This document shows positions 51,245-61,647 of a stretch of DNA of 64,000 bases, piece by piece. This stretch comes from Lachnospiraceae bacterium (GTDB taxonomy: Bacteria; Bacillota; Clostridia; Lachnospirales; Lachnospiraceae), in assembly GCA_015057505.1 (NCBI GenBank), contig SVEG01000010.1, positions 1 to 64,000 of the forward strand, in the 5' to 3' direction. The notes beneath the pieces were generated by a model. That model searched no databases. It worked only from the letters and a program-made list of their open reading frames with translations, and had not been told where the DNA came from. Every line of letters begins with the position of its first letter. Positions within the stretch are counted from its first letter, which is position 1. The position numbers and the translations under genes were made by a program.

Positions 51245-54200
51245 TCAATTCTTAACCTCTTCTGCAAGATGTATGACACTTATCTGCTCTACAAGTTCAC
51301 GAACCACACTAAGCATCTTCGCAGTATCCACTGTCTCCTTTTTATCGAAGCTGTAAATAAAATATGGTTTTTTATCAAGATAAAACTTGAGTTTTCTTCC
51401 ATGAGCATTTATAACCTCAGGAATTCTTGCACCATCCACCTCTGCCTTTTCATACATCGTAAGCTTGATTTCCTTTTTGTTAGCAGAAATCTCAACTATA
51501 TCCGCCTGATGTGCAAGTGCCTTAGTATAGGCGATCGACAAGAGATTCTCTACAGAATCAGGCATATCGCCAAAACGATCAATAAGCTCATCCTGCATAT
51601 CGTGATACTCTTCTTCATTCTCAATTCCGGCAATTCGCTTGTAAATATCAAGTTTCTGAACTTCGTTCCTGATATATCCCGGCGGTATAAAAGCATTAAT
51701 ATCCATGTCTACCGTCGTTTCAAAATCCTTCTCAGGTGCTTCACCCTTAAGTGTCTTTACTGCATCGTTTAACATCTTACAATACAAATCATAACCTACA
51801 GCTTCCATATGTCCGTGCTGTTGTGCACCGAGTATATTGCCGGCGCCTCTGATTTCGAGGTCACGCATCGCAATCTTGAAGCCCGAGCCCAAATCGGTAA
51901 ATTCACGTATTGCATGAAGTCGCTTCTCTGCAATCTCCTTAAGTAACTTGTCTTTCTTGTACATAAGAAATGCATAAGACGTTCTGTTGGAACGTCCGAC
52001 ACGGCCTCGAAGCTGATATAACTGCGAAAGTCCTAACTGGTCTGCACTGTGAATTATCATCGTATTAACGTTCGGAATATCAAGACCTGTCTCAATAATC
52101 GTCGTTGAAACAAGCACATCTATCTCACCGTTGATAAACTCATACATAATTCTCTCAAGCTGGTGCTCCTGCATCTGTCCGTGCGCATACGCAACCTCCG
52201 CATCCGGCACAAGCGCTTTTATCTTGTCAGCCACTTCGTCAATTCCGTTAACGCGGTTGTATACATAGTAAACCTGTCCGCCTCTTGCAAGCTCACGGTT
52301 TACGGCCTCTCTTATAACCTCCTCATTGTACTCAAGCACAAAGGTCTGAATCGGGAGTCTGTCCACCGGAGGTTCTTCGAGTACACTCATATCACGGATT
52401 CCGATTAGACTCATGTGAAGCGTTCTCGGAATCGGCGTCGCCGTAAGTGTAAGAACATCCACGGAATCCTTCATCTGCTTGATTTTCTCTTTATGGGTAA
52501 CGCCAAAACGCTGTTCCTCATCAATAATTAAGAGTCCCAAATCCTTGTATACAACGTCCTTGGAAAGAACCCTGTGTGTACCGATTACTATATCTACAAA
52601 GCCTTTTTTCAGGCCTTCGATTGCACGTTTTTGCTCCTTCGGCGTCCTGAAACGCGACAAAAGCTCGACCGTTATGGGGAAATCCTTCATCCTCTGACAA
52701 AAAGTATTGTAATGCTGCTGCGCAAGAATAGTGGTCGGCACAAGGTAAACAACCTGCTTGCCCTCCTGCACTGCCTTAAATGCCGCACGTATCGCAACTT
52801 CCGTCTTACCGTAACCAACGTCACCGCAAATCAGACGATCCATAATCTTGGTGCTTTCCATATCCTGCTTAGTTGCTTCAATTGCGTTAAGCTGGTCTTC
52901 CGTCTCTTCGTACTGGAAAAGCTCCTCAAATTCCTTCTGCCATACGGTATCCTTACCGTACACATATCCTTCCTTGGACTGACGCGCCGCATAAAGTTCA
53001 ACAAGCTCCTTGGCGATTTCCTTAACAGCACCCTTAACCTTCGTCTTGGTCTTTTGCCAGTCCTGACCTCCAAGTCGGTTAAGCTTGGGTTGCTTACCTT
53101 CTCCGCTCGAATATTTCTGAATAAGGTCAAGCTGTGTCGCAAGTACATATAAGTTACCGCCGTCACCATACTCAATCTTAATATAATCCTTTGTAACCTT
53201 GTCTACATTTATTTTCTCAATACCACGGTAAATTCCAAGTCCGTGGCCCTCATGCACAACATAATCACCGACATTAAGGTCTGTAAAGCTCTGAATCTTC
53301 TGACCACTGTAAGAAGTTTTCTTCTTACGCTTCTTTTTTTCCATGCCAAAAATATCCGTCTCGGTGATGACAACGAATTTAATAAGCGGATATTCAAAAC
53401 CTCTGTGAATACTTCCGTTCGTGACCATTATTTCGCCGTTTTGGATAACGGTGTCTCGGTCCTCACGAAAATATGCATTAAGCTCAAAGCCTCTAAGGTC
53501 CTCAGCAAGTCTTGCCGCCCTCGTTCTCGAGCCCGACAAAAGAAGCACTCTGTAACCGTTCTTCTTCCATTGCTGCAAGTCCTTAACAAGAAGCTCAAAG
53601 CTGTTATTGTATGGATTAACATTTCTTGCGTTGAGATAAAATGTCTTCTCGATATCGAGATATTTAACCTTCTGCTCCAAAGAGGAAAGCAACACGCTTT
53701 TATAACCCGATATCTTCGAGAAAGTACTCTTAACATCTAAGAGCACATCCGTCTGTCCCGGAAGCACATAACCATTCTCAAGTCTGTGCGACATGCTCTC
53801 TCTAAATTCAAGCTCCACAACCTCAGCCTTTTCAACTGTTCGCTGCGGCTCATCTAAGAAAACCACTGTCTTGTCCTTATCAAAATAGTCAAGAAGCGAT
53901 CCTGTTTTCTCACAAAAATACTCTATATAACTGTCAAGTGACACTGACTCCCTAAGAAGTGTGAGTTGTTCAAGCACTTCCGACACACCCGCTTTCAGAC
54001 GGTGTGCCTCTTCTATCTTACCGCTTTTTCTGAGCGCGGCATCGTTCTCTTTAAGTTCTTCCTTTATCTTCTCGATACCTTTTGCAAGGTGCTCATCATC
54101 TATTATAACTTCTGCCGCGGGATACAAATCCACCTTCTCAATGCGCTCAATCGAACGCTGACTCTGCAACTCAAAAACTCTTATTGAATCGACCTCGTCA

Positions 54201-54784
54201 TCCCAAAGCTCAATTCTTACAGGATTCTCCTCGGTAAGCGGAAATACGTCGATAATTCCGCCTCGCACCGCAAATTGGCCTGCGCCCTCTACCTGCGCCA
54301 CGCGCTCATATCCCAGAGTCGTAAGCCTCTTTTTAAATTCTTCCACCTCTAGCACATCAGCTTCCGCAATCGTATATATTAGGCTCTTAATCTGCTCCAT
54401 GGGCAGTAATTTGTCCATCAGGCCGTCCACCGAAAGAATAAGCGTCGCACTGCCCTTTTCGACAATCTGCTTAATCGTTTTCATGCGTTCTTTCACAAGC
54501 AAATTACCATGTATGTCAACACTGTAGAAAATCAAATCCTTGGCGGGATAGTACAAAACCTCGGGGTCAAAGAACTTATAATCCTCATAAAGTTCCTTTG
54601 CCTTGGTTTCCGTGTACGTCAAAATAAGCTTGTAGGGAAATTCTTCCCCCAAGCCTTTTATAAAATGTACCTTCTGTGAGTCAATACAGCCGCTCGCAAG
54701 AACAGTACCTGTATGTCTCTTAAGAAAGGTCGATATTTCTTCAAATTCATTCAGTTCCCTAAGTGGGGCTGTTACGCAGTTCAC
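51245..54784 (-). CDS. mfd: Transcription-repair coupling factor
   Basis: 1179 residues, full length. UvrB-like N-terminal domains, the RNA polymerase-interacting domain (DLNVGDYVVHEGHGLGIYRG, about 510-530), and the RecG-like translocase with GDVGYGKTEVAIRAAF and LLIIDEEQRFGV. It removes stalled RNA polymerase and recruits UvrA. GTG start at 54784 with AGGAGG 11 bases before. Follows pth, as in many Bacillota. Confidence 0.97.
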   Translation of the reverse strand: MNCVTAPLRELNEFEEISTFLKRHTGTVLASGCIDSQKVHFIKGLGEEFPYKLILTYTETKAKELYEDYKFFDPEVLYYPAKDLIFYSVDIHGNLLVKERMKTIKQIVEKGSATLILSVDGLMDKLLPMEQIKSLIYTIAEADVLEVEEFKKRLTTLGYERVAQVEGAGQFAVRGGIIDVFPLTEENPVRIELWDDEVDSIRVFELQSQRSIERIEKVDLYPAAEVIIDDEHLAKGIEKIKEELKENDAALRKSGKIEEAHRLKAGVSEVLEQLTLLRESVSLDSYIEYFCEKTGSLLDYFDKDKTVVFLDEPQRTVEKAEVVELEFRESMSHRLENGYVLPGQTDVLLDVKSTFSKISGYKSVLLSSLEQKVKYLDIEKTFYLNARNVNPYNNSFELLVKDLQQWKKNGYRVLLLSGSRTRAARLAEDLRGFELNAYFREDRDTVIQNGEIMVTNGSIHRGFEYPLIKFVVITETDIFGMEKKKRKKKTSYSGQKIQSFTDLNVGDYVVHEGHGLGIYRGIEKINVDKVTKDYIKIEYGDGGNLYVLATQLDLIQKYSSGEGKQPKLNRLGGQDWQKTKTKVKGAVKEIAKELVELYAARQSKEGYVYGKDTVWQKEFEELFQYEETEDQLNAIEATKQDMESTKIMDRLICGDVGYGKTEVAIRAAFKAVQEGKQVVYLVPTTILAQQHYNTFCQRMKDFPITVELLSRFRTPKEQKRAIEGLKKGFVDIVIGTHRVLSKDVVYKDLGLLIIDEEQRFGVTHKEKIKQMKDSVDVLTLTATPIPRTLHMSLIGIRDMSVLEEPPVDRLPIQTFVLEYNEEVIREAVNRELARGGQVYYVYNRVNGIDEVADKIKALVPDAEVAYAHGQMQEHQLERIMYEFINGEIDVLVSTTIIETGLDIPNVNTMIIHSADQLGLSQLYQLRGRVGRSNRTSYAFLMYKKDKLLKEIAEKRLHAIREFTDLGSGFKIAMRDLEIRGAGNILGAQQHGHMEAVGYDLYCKMLNDAVKTLKGEAPEKDFETTVDMDINAFIPPGYIRNEVQKLDIYKRIAGIENEEEYHDMQDELIDRFGDMPDSVENLLSIAYTKALAHQADIVEISANKKEIKLTMYEKAEVDGARIPEVINAHGRKLKFYLDKKPYFIYSFDKKETVDTAKMLSVVRELVEQISVIHLAEEVKN

Positions 54785-54844
54785 GCCCTATCACGCCTCC
54801 TAAGGTTCTTTATTGTCGAAAACTCAATTCCCAAAGACAAAGAA

Positions 54845-55417
54845 TCAAGCCTTCTTTTTATTATACTGGTTCATCGCTGAATCTATGCCATCACTTAGCA
54901 TAAGTTCGACTGCTTTTGCGGCATCGACAATTCCTTCAGCTATAGCTTCTCTCTCATTCTCCGGGAAACTGGAAAGCACATAATCGGCAAGGTCCCAGCC
55001 CTGCGGCTTCGCACCCACGCCAAGCTTAACGCGCGGAAACTCAAGCGTGGCAAGCTGCTCTATAACATCTTTAATACCATTATGTCCTCCGGCACTTCCC
55101 TTTGCCCTGATTCTAAGTTGTCCGACATCCAGACTTATATCATCATAAATAACAATAAGCTCTGATGCCTCATCTATTTTAAAAAACTCAACTGCCGCCC
55201 TAACAGACTCTCCACTATGATTCATATAAGTCTGCGGCTGCATAAGAAGCACCTTCTGTCCGCCGATTACACCGGTTCCCGTAATCGCCTTGAATTTATT
55301 ATTATTAAGAGAGATACCGTTTCTCTTTGCAAGCTCCTCAATTGTACGGAAGCCCACGTTGTGTCTTGTCATCGTATACTTGGATGTCGGATTACCAAGC
55401 CCTGCTATAATATACAT
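54845..55417 (-). CDS. pth: Peptidyl-tRNA hydrolase
   Basis: 190 residues. Releases peptide from peptidyl-tRNA. MYIIAGLGNPTSKYTMTRHNVGF contains the catalytic His (about 20) and Asn, and IVIYDDISLDVGQLRIRAKGSAGGHNGIK the Asp (about 93) and GGHNG. It begins two bases after the stop of the ABC exporter gene, so it is linked to that operon; mfd follows. Confidence 0.97.
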   Translation of the reverse strand: MYIIAGLGNPTSKYTMTRHNVGFRTIEELAKRNGISLNNNKFKAITGTGVIGGQKVLLMQPQTYMNHSGESVRAAVEFFKIDEASELIVIYDDISLDVGQLRIRAKGSAGGHNGIKDVIEQLATLEFPRVKLGVGAKPQGWDLADYVLSSFPENEREAIAEGIVDAAKAVELMLSDGIDSAMNQYNKKKA

Positions 55418-55419
55418 TG

Positions 55420-57654
55420 TTACTCCTCGCCCGGCTTGTCTTCCTGCTCCTCTCCGGGAATACTTCCCTGCATCTGAAGCTGTGCCGTTACCAAGCCGTA
55501 ATATATTCCTTTTTTGTCCATAAGCTCATTGTGAGTACCGACCTCTGCCACCTTATGCGCATCGATTACGACCAGTCTTGTAGCATTGCGAAGCGTTGAA
55601 AGTCTGTGCGCAATCGCAAAAGTCGTACGACCCTCGGTAAGTCTCTCAAGAGCCTGCTGAATCATATATTCACTCTCCGTATCAAGTGCGGAAGTTGCTT
55701 CATCCAGAATCAAAAGCTTCGGGTCATTTAAAATCGCTCTCGCAATCGCAATACGCTGACGCTCGCCGCCCGATAATTTGTGACCGTGCTCGCCCACATA
55801 TGTATTATATCCATCAGGTGTCTTTACTATAAAATCATGCGCATTCGCAGCCTTTGCTGCCATAACAACCTCTTCAAAGGTCGCGTCACTCTTGGCAAAC
55901 TTGATATTATTTAAAATGGTTCCGGAAAACAAAAATGTCTCCTGCAAAACAACACCAATCTGGCTGTGAAGATTCTCTACTCTGATATCTTTTATGTCCG
56001 TACCGTCAATTCTTATCGCACCGTCGTCCACGTCATAAAGTCGCATAAGAAGATTAATAAGTGTCGATTTACCCGCACCGGACGGCCCCACAAGTCCTAT
56101 CATCTCACCCTTTTTAACATTAAGACTAACATGCTCAAGTACAGGGTCATATGCCTTGTAACCGAAGGTAATATCGTCAATCTCGATATTGCCCTGAATA
56201 TCAATATCAACCGACTTCTCGTGGTCAGCAATCGCAGGCTCTTCATCAAGCACATCATACACACGCTCAAGTGATGTAAGCATCTGCAAAATACTTCTCG
56301 GCAGATTCGTCATCCAACCAAGCGGTCCGTAAAGAATTCCCGTATACGCAATAAACTGCGTAAGCTCACCGGCAGTCATCACTCCGTCAAGCACGAATCT
56401 TCCGCCGAAGTATGTGGAAAGGTACATACCTGCACCCATAATAAACGTAAGTATCGGGTAAAAGATTGCAAAAAACGTCTCGTTACGCTTCTGCACCGTC
56501 GCAAATTCATCCGCAAGCTCCATAAATCTCTTAGATTCCGCTCTCTCTTTACCAAAAGACTTTACGACACGCATTCCCGAAATAACGTCCTGCAGTCTTG
56601 AATGAATCTTGTCATCTTTAAAACGCTGCATCCTGAACATTCTGTGAATCTTTTTACGCCACAATCTCGTTGCTATTACAACAAATATAATAAATGCCAT
56701 CGACGCCAATGTCAACATTACATCCATCGAAAACATTACAATTAACGCACCAATCATCGTAAAAAGTGTCGAAAAAATATTACCGAACACGCTCTCCATG
56801 AAGCTTCTGATATGCGCCGTATCTCTCGTGATTCTGTTAATCAGTTCGCCGGGCTTTCTCTTGTTCATAAACGACAGCGACAAAATCTGAATTTTATTAT
56901 ACAGCATGCTTCTAAGGTCCATACTTATTCTTGCACCAAGTGTTACGCACCACCAGTTTTTCGCAACATTCACACATATGAGCATAAGTGTAATTGCAAG
57001 CATCGTCACAACAAAACGCACTACATCCGCATATGTTCCCTGTGCATTAACAAGCGAATCATCGATAAATCTCTGCTGAATCTCAGGTGTAACAAGCGAA
57101 CAAAGCGATGAAAAAATCATAAACAACGATATCGCAAGAAGTCGCCATTTATAAGGATTGCAAAGTCTGAAGAATTTATTCCACATACCCGCCTTACCGT
57201 CACATCTGGGACACCTATTGGTTCCCGGAAGCGCACGACCACACTTCTCACAGTACAAATCCTTCTCCGTGCTGATAACCGCTTTGTCGCTACCCTTCGC
57301 AAGCAAATCCGCGCCCTTTGCAATATAAGAAAATCTCGCCACATGACGCATTGAAAAACGCACAAGGCAATACTGCTTACCGTCCTTAGTTACGGTAAGA
57401 ATTCCGTTGTCGATAAGCGGCTCACAGACAATTTTCTCACACTCGCTAAGCTTGTACTCGCTTACAATCTCCTCGCCCTTCAATACCACAAGGCGAAGAT
57501 TTGTAACAACCACATAGCCGTCCTTTATGTATTCTTTCTTGGCAATATTGTTCTCATACGCCAAATCATATGGCGATGAGTACCGTATCTCCTCGCCCGC
57601 AGAAAGTTTAAGTGCTTCCTGTAATTTCTTTGGTAACTTATAATTCAGTTTCAT
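55420..57654 (-). CDS. ABC exporter with N-terminal PH-like region and zinc ribbon (A)
   Basis: 744 residues. Residues 1-115 look like a PH/GRAM-type beta-rich region (DGYVVVTNLRLVVLKGEEIVSEYKLSE). A zinc ribbon has C135, C138, C148 and C151. The exporter core follows: six membrane helices (about 165-460) and an ATPase domain with [17 protein letters not shown] and LLILDEATSALD. It resembles lipid/peptide exporters, but the N-terminal part is not in typical members. It is likely to pair with the similar exporter at 59278. Its ATG overlaps the previous stop by four bases. Confidence 0.9.
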   Translation of the reverse strand: MKLNYKLPKKLQEALKLSAGEEIRYSSPYDLAYENNIAKKEYIKDGYVVVTNLRLVVLKGEEIVSEYKLSECEKIVCEPLIDNGILTVTKDGKQYCLVRFSMRHVARFSYIAKGADLLAKGSDKAVISTEKDLYCEKCGRALPGTNRCPRCDGKAGMWNKFFRLCNPYKWRLLAISLFMIFSSLCSLVTPEIQQRFIDDSLVNAQGTYADVVRFVVTMLAITLMLICVNVAKNWWCVTLGARISMDLRSMLYNKIQILSLSFMNKRKPGELINRITRDTAHIRSFMESVFGNIFSTLFTMIGALIVMFSMDVMLTLASMAFIIFVVIATRLWRKKIHRMFRMQRFKDDKIHSRLQDVISGMRVVKSFGKERAESKRFMELADEFATVQKRNETFFAIFYPILTFIMGAGMYLSTYFGGRFVLDGVMTAGELTQFIAYTGILYGPLGWMTNLPRSILQMLTSLERVYDVLDEEPAIADHEKSVDIDIQGNIEIDDITFGYKAYDPVLEHVSLNVKKGEMIGLVGPSGAGKSTLINLLMRLYDVDDGAIRIDGTDIKDIRVENLHSQIGVVLQETFLFSGTILNNIKFAKSDATFEEVVMAAKAANAHDFIVKTPDGYNTYVGEHGHKLSGGERQRIAIARAILNDPKLLILDEATSALDTESEYMIQQALERLTEGRTTFAIAHRLSTLRNATRLVVIDAHKVAEVGTHNELMDKKGIYYGLVTAQLQMQGSIPGEEQEDKPGEE

Positions 57655-58085
57655 ATGAAAGTACCTTCTTCCGTTTCATACACCATATTACCTTCAAAAT
57701 ATATACTTAACTGCATTTCAATAAAAGAATTGCGTCCATCTACCCATAACTGTCCTGAATACTGCACTTGATTGTAGCCATACAATTCGTCTATTACCTC
57801 GAAGCTGTTTCCTCCGTATGCTTCCAGAAAATCTGCAAGATCAAGCCTCTCTCCCAAAAAAGTTCCGTAATTTCCCGGAATACTGAGCAATGTGACAGCT
57901 ACAAAACCAAAATCTACTCCTTCAAAGATAATCTTGCCCTTAATATTTTCATATGAGTCTGCTATTTTTACATACCCATTCTCAAACATAAGAACAATTC
58001 TATCGTCTGTCATTTCGATTTTATTGATGCGTCTGTCATGCAAGCTGTATGGCAACGCCGGATTATATTTAACCTCTGTTCTCAT
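57651..58085 (-). CDS. Unknown small soluble protein of the ABC exporter operon
   Basis: 144 residues, no membrane helix. Predicted beta-rich, with repeated strands such as DRIVLMFENGYVKIAD and GKIIFEGVDFGFVAVTLL, and a C-terminal SFIEMQLSIYFEGNMVYET. Beta-barrel or immunity-like folds look possible. It overlaps the next exporter gene by four bases, so it is translated with it. I do not recognise the family. Confidence 0.82.
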   Translation of the reverse strand: MRTEVKYNPALPYSLHDRRINKIEMTDDRIVLMFENGYVKIADSYENIKGKIIFEGVDFGFVAVTLLSIPGNYGTFLGERLDLADFLEAYGGNSFEVIDELYGYNQVQYSGQLWVDGRNSFIEMQLSIYFEGNMVYETEEGTFI

Positions 58086-58120
58086 TTTACTCCTCCATAA
58101 ATACTCTTATTTTCTTCAAC

Positions 58121-58720
58121 TTACAGGAACAAGTCAAGCTTCTTAAGTTCTCCGGCACTGAGTTTTGTAACATCGATTATCTCGAAACGATTCCCGTCAA
58201 TATCCGTAATCATAATCCTTACATCACTAAGGTGAATAACTCCACCACCACTCATATGAATCGTAAAACGACACTGCCCAAAATCCGTCACGACATCAAA
58301 GTACGCATAACCGTGCTCACTTTTGATATCAATGATTTTCTCAATTTTCGGTATAAAATATCTAAGGTCAAGCTGCTCGCGAAGAATCGCAGCCTGCTCC
58401 TCACTAATATCCTTTAAGTCCTTAACAACTGCGATTTCTCTCGCCTTTTCGTCGGGCTCCCTGATACTTATGAAAATATCAGGATTAGACATCGGAAATG
58501 TACGGTATACGCCTACTCTGTCATAGTGCTGCACCTTGCCTTCCTTGTCAGTATAATCAAGCGAAGCAAAGCCCCCCTCTGTTCTTGCAAATACTGCGTT
58601 TGTCCTGTCAATATATCTAAGCTCCAGCAAATCCTTGGACTGCTCCAGAAACTTTGCCTCGTCAAATTCCTCCATAGGCGGCCTTCTGCCCGGTCTGCCT
58701 CCCGTTGGTCTCATATTCAT
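58121..58720 (-). CDS. DUF1854 family protein
   Basis: 199 residues, soluble. Distinctive DUF1854 features: REIAVVKDLKDISEEQAAILREQLDLRYFIPKI, the GYAYFDVVTDFGQCRFTIH stretch, and VRIMITDIDGNRFEIIDVTKLS. In some other bacteria DUF1854 genes stand next to ABC exporters, including a cyanophycin-linked pair; here there is no cyanophycin synthetase but two exporters. A PH-like module acting with the exporter N-termini is inferred. AGGAGG-type site precedes the ATG. Confidence 0.85.
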   Translation of the reverse strand: MNMRPTGGRPGRRPPMEEFDEAKFLEQSKDLLELRYIDRTNAVFARTEGGFASLDYTDKEGKVQHYDRVGVYRTFPMSNPDIFISIREPDEKAREIAVVKDLKDISEEQAAILREQLDLRYFIPKIEKIIDIKSEHGYAYFDVVTDFGQCRFTIHMSGGGVIHLSDVRIMITDIDGNRFEIIDVTKLSAGELKKLDLFL

Positions 58721-58729
58721 TCCTCCCGC

Positions 58730-59263
58730 CTAATTGTACTGTGAATTTTTAACTTCAAGATAATTATTTTTAAATGTATTAACAGACACCAGAAATACAA
58801 TACCCATAATAAATGCCACTATTATAGCAAATATATTTATGAGCGGAATCCAAATAAGAATAAAATTCAACAAAATCATAACCATTGCAAATATCCATTT
58901 TGTTTTACAATCATCCGCGCCCAAATGTGTATGATTATATTCCTCAAGCTCAAACATTCCCATAAGAACCTGATATTCCAAATAGAGCTTTGCAATTGTC
59001 ATTGCGATTCCTATAATCGGTCCAAGAAGTCCCAGCGAAAGCCCCAACAAATCAATTAAATATATAACCATGGAACAAGCCATAAGGATTAATGCCAGCC
59101 CGCTTTTTTTACCAAAAGTATCACTCTCAATACTTAATTCGCTCATACCCTTATTCAACAACCAGAAACCGATAAAGTCGGGTATCAACCCAATTGTTGA
59201 AGCTCCTATGTTAAGATTAAAATCCAACATTACAAATAAAAATCCAAAAAAAATATTCTGCAT
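58730..59263 (-). CDS. Multi-pass membrane protein of unknown function
   Basis: 177 residues with about five membrane helices (near 5-20, 52-75, 78-95, 122-140 and 143-162). The start FGFLFVMLDFNLNIGASTIGLIPDFIGF resembles other small Lachnospiraceae membrane proteins of unknown role. It lies nine bases upstream of the DUF1854 gene in the exporter operon and may be an accessory subunit. AGGAGG-type site precedes the ATG. Confidence 0.82.
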   Translation of the reverse strand: MQNIFFGFLFVMLDFNLNIGASTIGLIPDFIGFWLLNKGMSELSIESDTFGKKSGLALILMACSMVIYLIDLLGLSLGLLGPIIGIAMTIAKLYLEYQVLMGMFELEEYNHTHLGADDCKTKWIFAMVMILLNFILIWIPLINIFAIIVAFIMGIVFLVSVNTFKNNYLEVKNSQYN

Positions 59264-59277
59264 AATATTTATTCCTC

Positions 59278-61602
59278 CTATTCTATTCCACGCATCGCAA
59301 GTGCCTTTGTCTGCAACTGCATAAGCTTGTGGAAAATACCCTTTTTCTCAATTAACTCACGGTGCGTTCCCTTCTCTGCGATTTTACCGTCGTCAATTAC
59401 AAGCAGGTAATCCGCATTGTTAAGCGTCGAAAGTCTGTGTGCAATCGAAAGTGTAGTTCTGCCCTTTACAAGCTCCTCAAGCGAAGCCTGAATAGCCTGC
59501 TCCGTCTCCGTATCAACGGATGCAGTCGCCTCATCTAAGATAAGAATTCTCGGATTGGCAAGAATCGCTCTCGCAATTGAAATACGCTGTCGTTCGCCAC
59601 CGGAAAGTGTTCTTCCCGAAGAACCGAGCATCGTGTCGTAGCCGTCAGGCATTTTGCATATAAAATCATGTGCACTCGCACGTACCGCAGCCGCCACGAT
59701 TTCCTCATACGACGCATCAGGCTTTGCATATGCAATGTTTTCAGCAACCGTTCCCATAAATATGTATGTTTCCTGCGAAACCATCGCAACACTTCTTCTA
59801 AGTTCTTCAAAGCCCATATCCTTTATATCGATTCCGTCAATCAGAATGCTTCCCTCCTGCGGGTCATAAAGACGCGATATAAGGTTAACGAGCGTTGATT
59901 TACCGGCGCCCGACCTTCCGACAATACCAAGCACCTCGCCGGCATTCACGTGAAAACTTATGTTTTCGAGTACAGGCTTATTAGCCTCATAGCCGAATGT
60001 AACATTATTAAGCTCGATTTCACCCCTGATGTAATCGGGACGAATCGGTTCGTCACTCTCCAAAATCTCCGGCACCGCATCAATAATCTCAAAAATACGC
60101 TGTGCGCTGTTCATGCTTGCCGTATACATTCTGAAACATCTCGACATAAATTCAAGCGGGCCCCTAAGCTCCGACACATAACCGATAAATGTTACCAGAA
60201 GACCGAACTCCATACCGAATCTTCCGATTATCATTACACCGCCGACACCCCATACAACAAATGTCGCAAGCTGTTGCACCGCCGTATAAAGTGCGTAAAA
60301 TCTGTTATCAAAAGCAACTACGGAGAGCTCCGTGTCTCTTACCCTTCCGTTGTAATTACCGAAACGTTTAACTTCCTTCTGCTCCTGTCCAAAAGCTTTA
60401 ACAACTCTGGCACCCGTGATATTATCATTAATCTGACCATTCATGCTTCTGTTTGCACGATGTCTTCTGCCGTAGATACTCCAAAGTCTCGGAAGCATCT
60501 TCACACTGATTACTACAAGAAACGGTAAAAGCACAAGTGAAACCGCCGCAAGTCCGACATTTAAACTAAACATTACGATACATGTAGATATAATCGTAAA
60601 ACCGTGTACGAAGAAAAACGGAAGACAGTCAATAAAAAATGTAGTCACTTCATTGGCATCACTTAAAACCCTCGTCATAAGTCCGCCCGTCTCCCGGTTA
60701 TTGTAAAAGCTTATGGACAATTTGCCCATCGACTTAAATACATCTGCTTTAATATCCCTTACAACACCCGGAACAATCTTTGCAACCATAACACCATGAA
60801 TTATACTGAGTATCTGGTTGACTATCTTACAAAATACCATCGTAAGCACCACAAATCCGAGAAGCACCGTAAACTTTCCTGCGGGAAGCCCGACAAATTC
60901 AAGGAATTCTGCATCTTTGGCAAGCACCCTGTCATAGAGAATTCTTCCGTTTAAGTACGGCCATGCAAGATTAAGAAGTGCTGTAAAAAGAAAACACAGC
61001 ATCATTATTCCTATCTGTAGTTTGTACGGCTTAAAGTAACTGAGCACTCTGAAAAACAACGAACGTTTATCCGTACATTTTGGACAAACCTTTCTCTCCT
61101 GATTGGGATAAAGCGTTCCGCACTTCGGACAGCACTCGAACTTCACCCTACCCTTAAAATCATCTTCGGTAAGTTCTTTGCCTTCCTTCATTTTCCTGAA
61201 AATACGGCAAAGCCTGTCAAAGCCCTCCATCCTGGAATTGGAGAATTCTAAAAGAACAACATCCGCACCATTTTCTATCGTTGCAAAAAGCATTCCGCCG
61301 TTAACCTGACGAATTACATTAAATTCTTTAATATCTTCTACCCTATATACAATAACTTCCGATTCGCCATGCTTTTTTTCAATAAACTTCGGTGCATATC
61401 CTCCAAAGCCATGAATATCACCATTCTCCTGCTTTCCACGCACCACGGCCGCACATGTTTTCGTAAGAAAAACACCGCCATCCGCAAATCTATGATTAAG
61501 CGTCATGTCAGAAACCGCCGTATATATAATATCCTCATATTCAATTCCATGCCACCTGAGTAGTTCCTTCATGTTTACCGGAATATCAATCTGTCCAACC
61601 AC
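59278..61602 (-). CDS. ABC exporter with N-terminal sensor-like region and zinc ribbon (B)
   Basis: 774 residues, with the same layout as the exporter at 55420: an N-terminal 150-residue region (FLTKTCAAVVRG, VIVYRVEDIKEFNVI), a zinc ribbon (C158, C161, C173, C176), six membrane helices (about 195-480), and an ATPase with [17 protein letters not shown] and ILILDEATASVD. GTG start at 61602 with GAGGAGG six bases before. First gene of the operon, transcribed from a promoter at 61648. Two such exporters suggest a heterodimer. Substrate unknown. Confidence 0.9.
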   Translation of the reverse strand: MVGQIDIPVNMKELLRWHGIEYEDIIYTAVSDMTLNHRFADGGVFLTKTCAAVVRGKQENGDIHGFGGYAPKFIEKKHGESEVIVYRVEDIKEFNVIRQVNGGMLFATIENGADVVLLEFSNSRMEGFDRLCRIFRKMKEGKELTEDDFKGRVKFECCPKCGTLYPNQERKVCPKCTDKRSLFFRVLSYFKPYKLQIGIMMLCFLFTALLNLAWPYLNGRILYDRVLAKDAEFLEFVGLPAGKFTVLLGFVVLTMVFCKIVNQILSIIHGVMVAKIVPGVVRDIKADVFKSMGKLSISFYNNRETGGLMTRVLSDANEVTTFFIDCLPFFFVHGFTIISTCIVMFSLNVGLAAVSLVLLPFLVVISVKMLPRLWSIYGRRHRANRSMNGQINDNITGARVVKAFGQEQKEVKRFGNYNGRVRDTELSVVAFDNRFYALYTAVQQLATFVVWGVGGVMIIGRFGMEFGLLVTFIGYVSELRGPLEFMSRCFRMYTASMNSAQRIFEIIDAVPEILESDEPIRPDYIRGEIELNNVTFGYEANKPVLENISFHVNAGEVLGIVGRSGAGKSTLVNLISRLYDPQEGSILIDGIDIKDMGFEELRRSVAMVSQETYIFMGTVAENIAYAKPDASYEEIVAAAVRASAHDFICKMPDGYDTMLGSSGRTLSGGERQRISIARAILANPRILILDEATASVDTETEQAIQASLEELVKGRTTLSIAHRLSTLNNADYLLVIDDGKIAEKGTHRELIEKKGIFHKLMQLQTKALAMRGIE

Positions 61603-61647
61603 TTAATTCCCTCCTCATGGGTATTTAACTCCGTCTTTTATATCCCA

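Noticed and set aside
58121-58720. Cyanophycin metabolism locus
   Set aside because: DUF1854 with an ABC exporter suggested it, but no cyanophycin synthetase or cyanophycinase gene is present in the window.
59950-60528. 192-residue open frame on the plus strand
   Set aside because: Antisense to the ABC exporter membrane domain; no start signal and no recognisable protein features.
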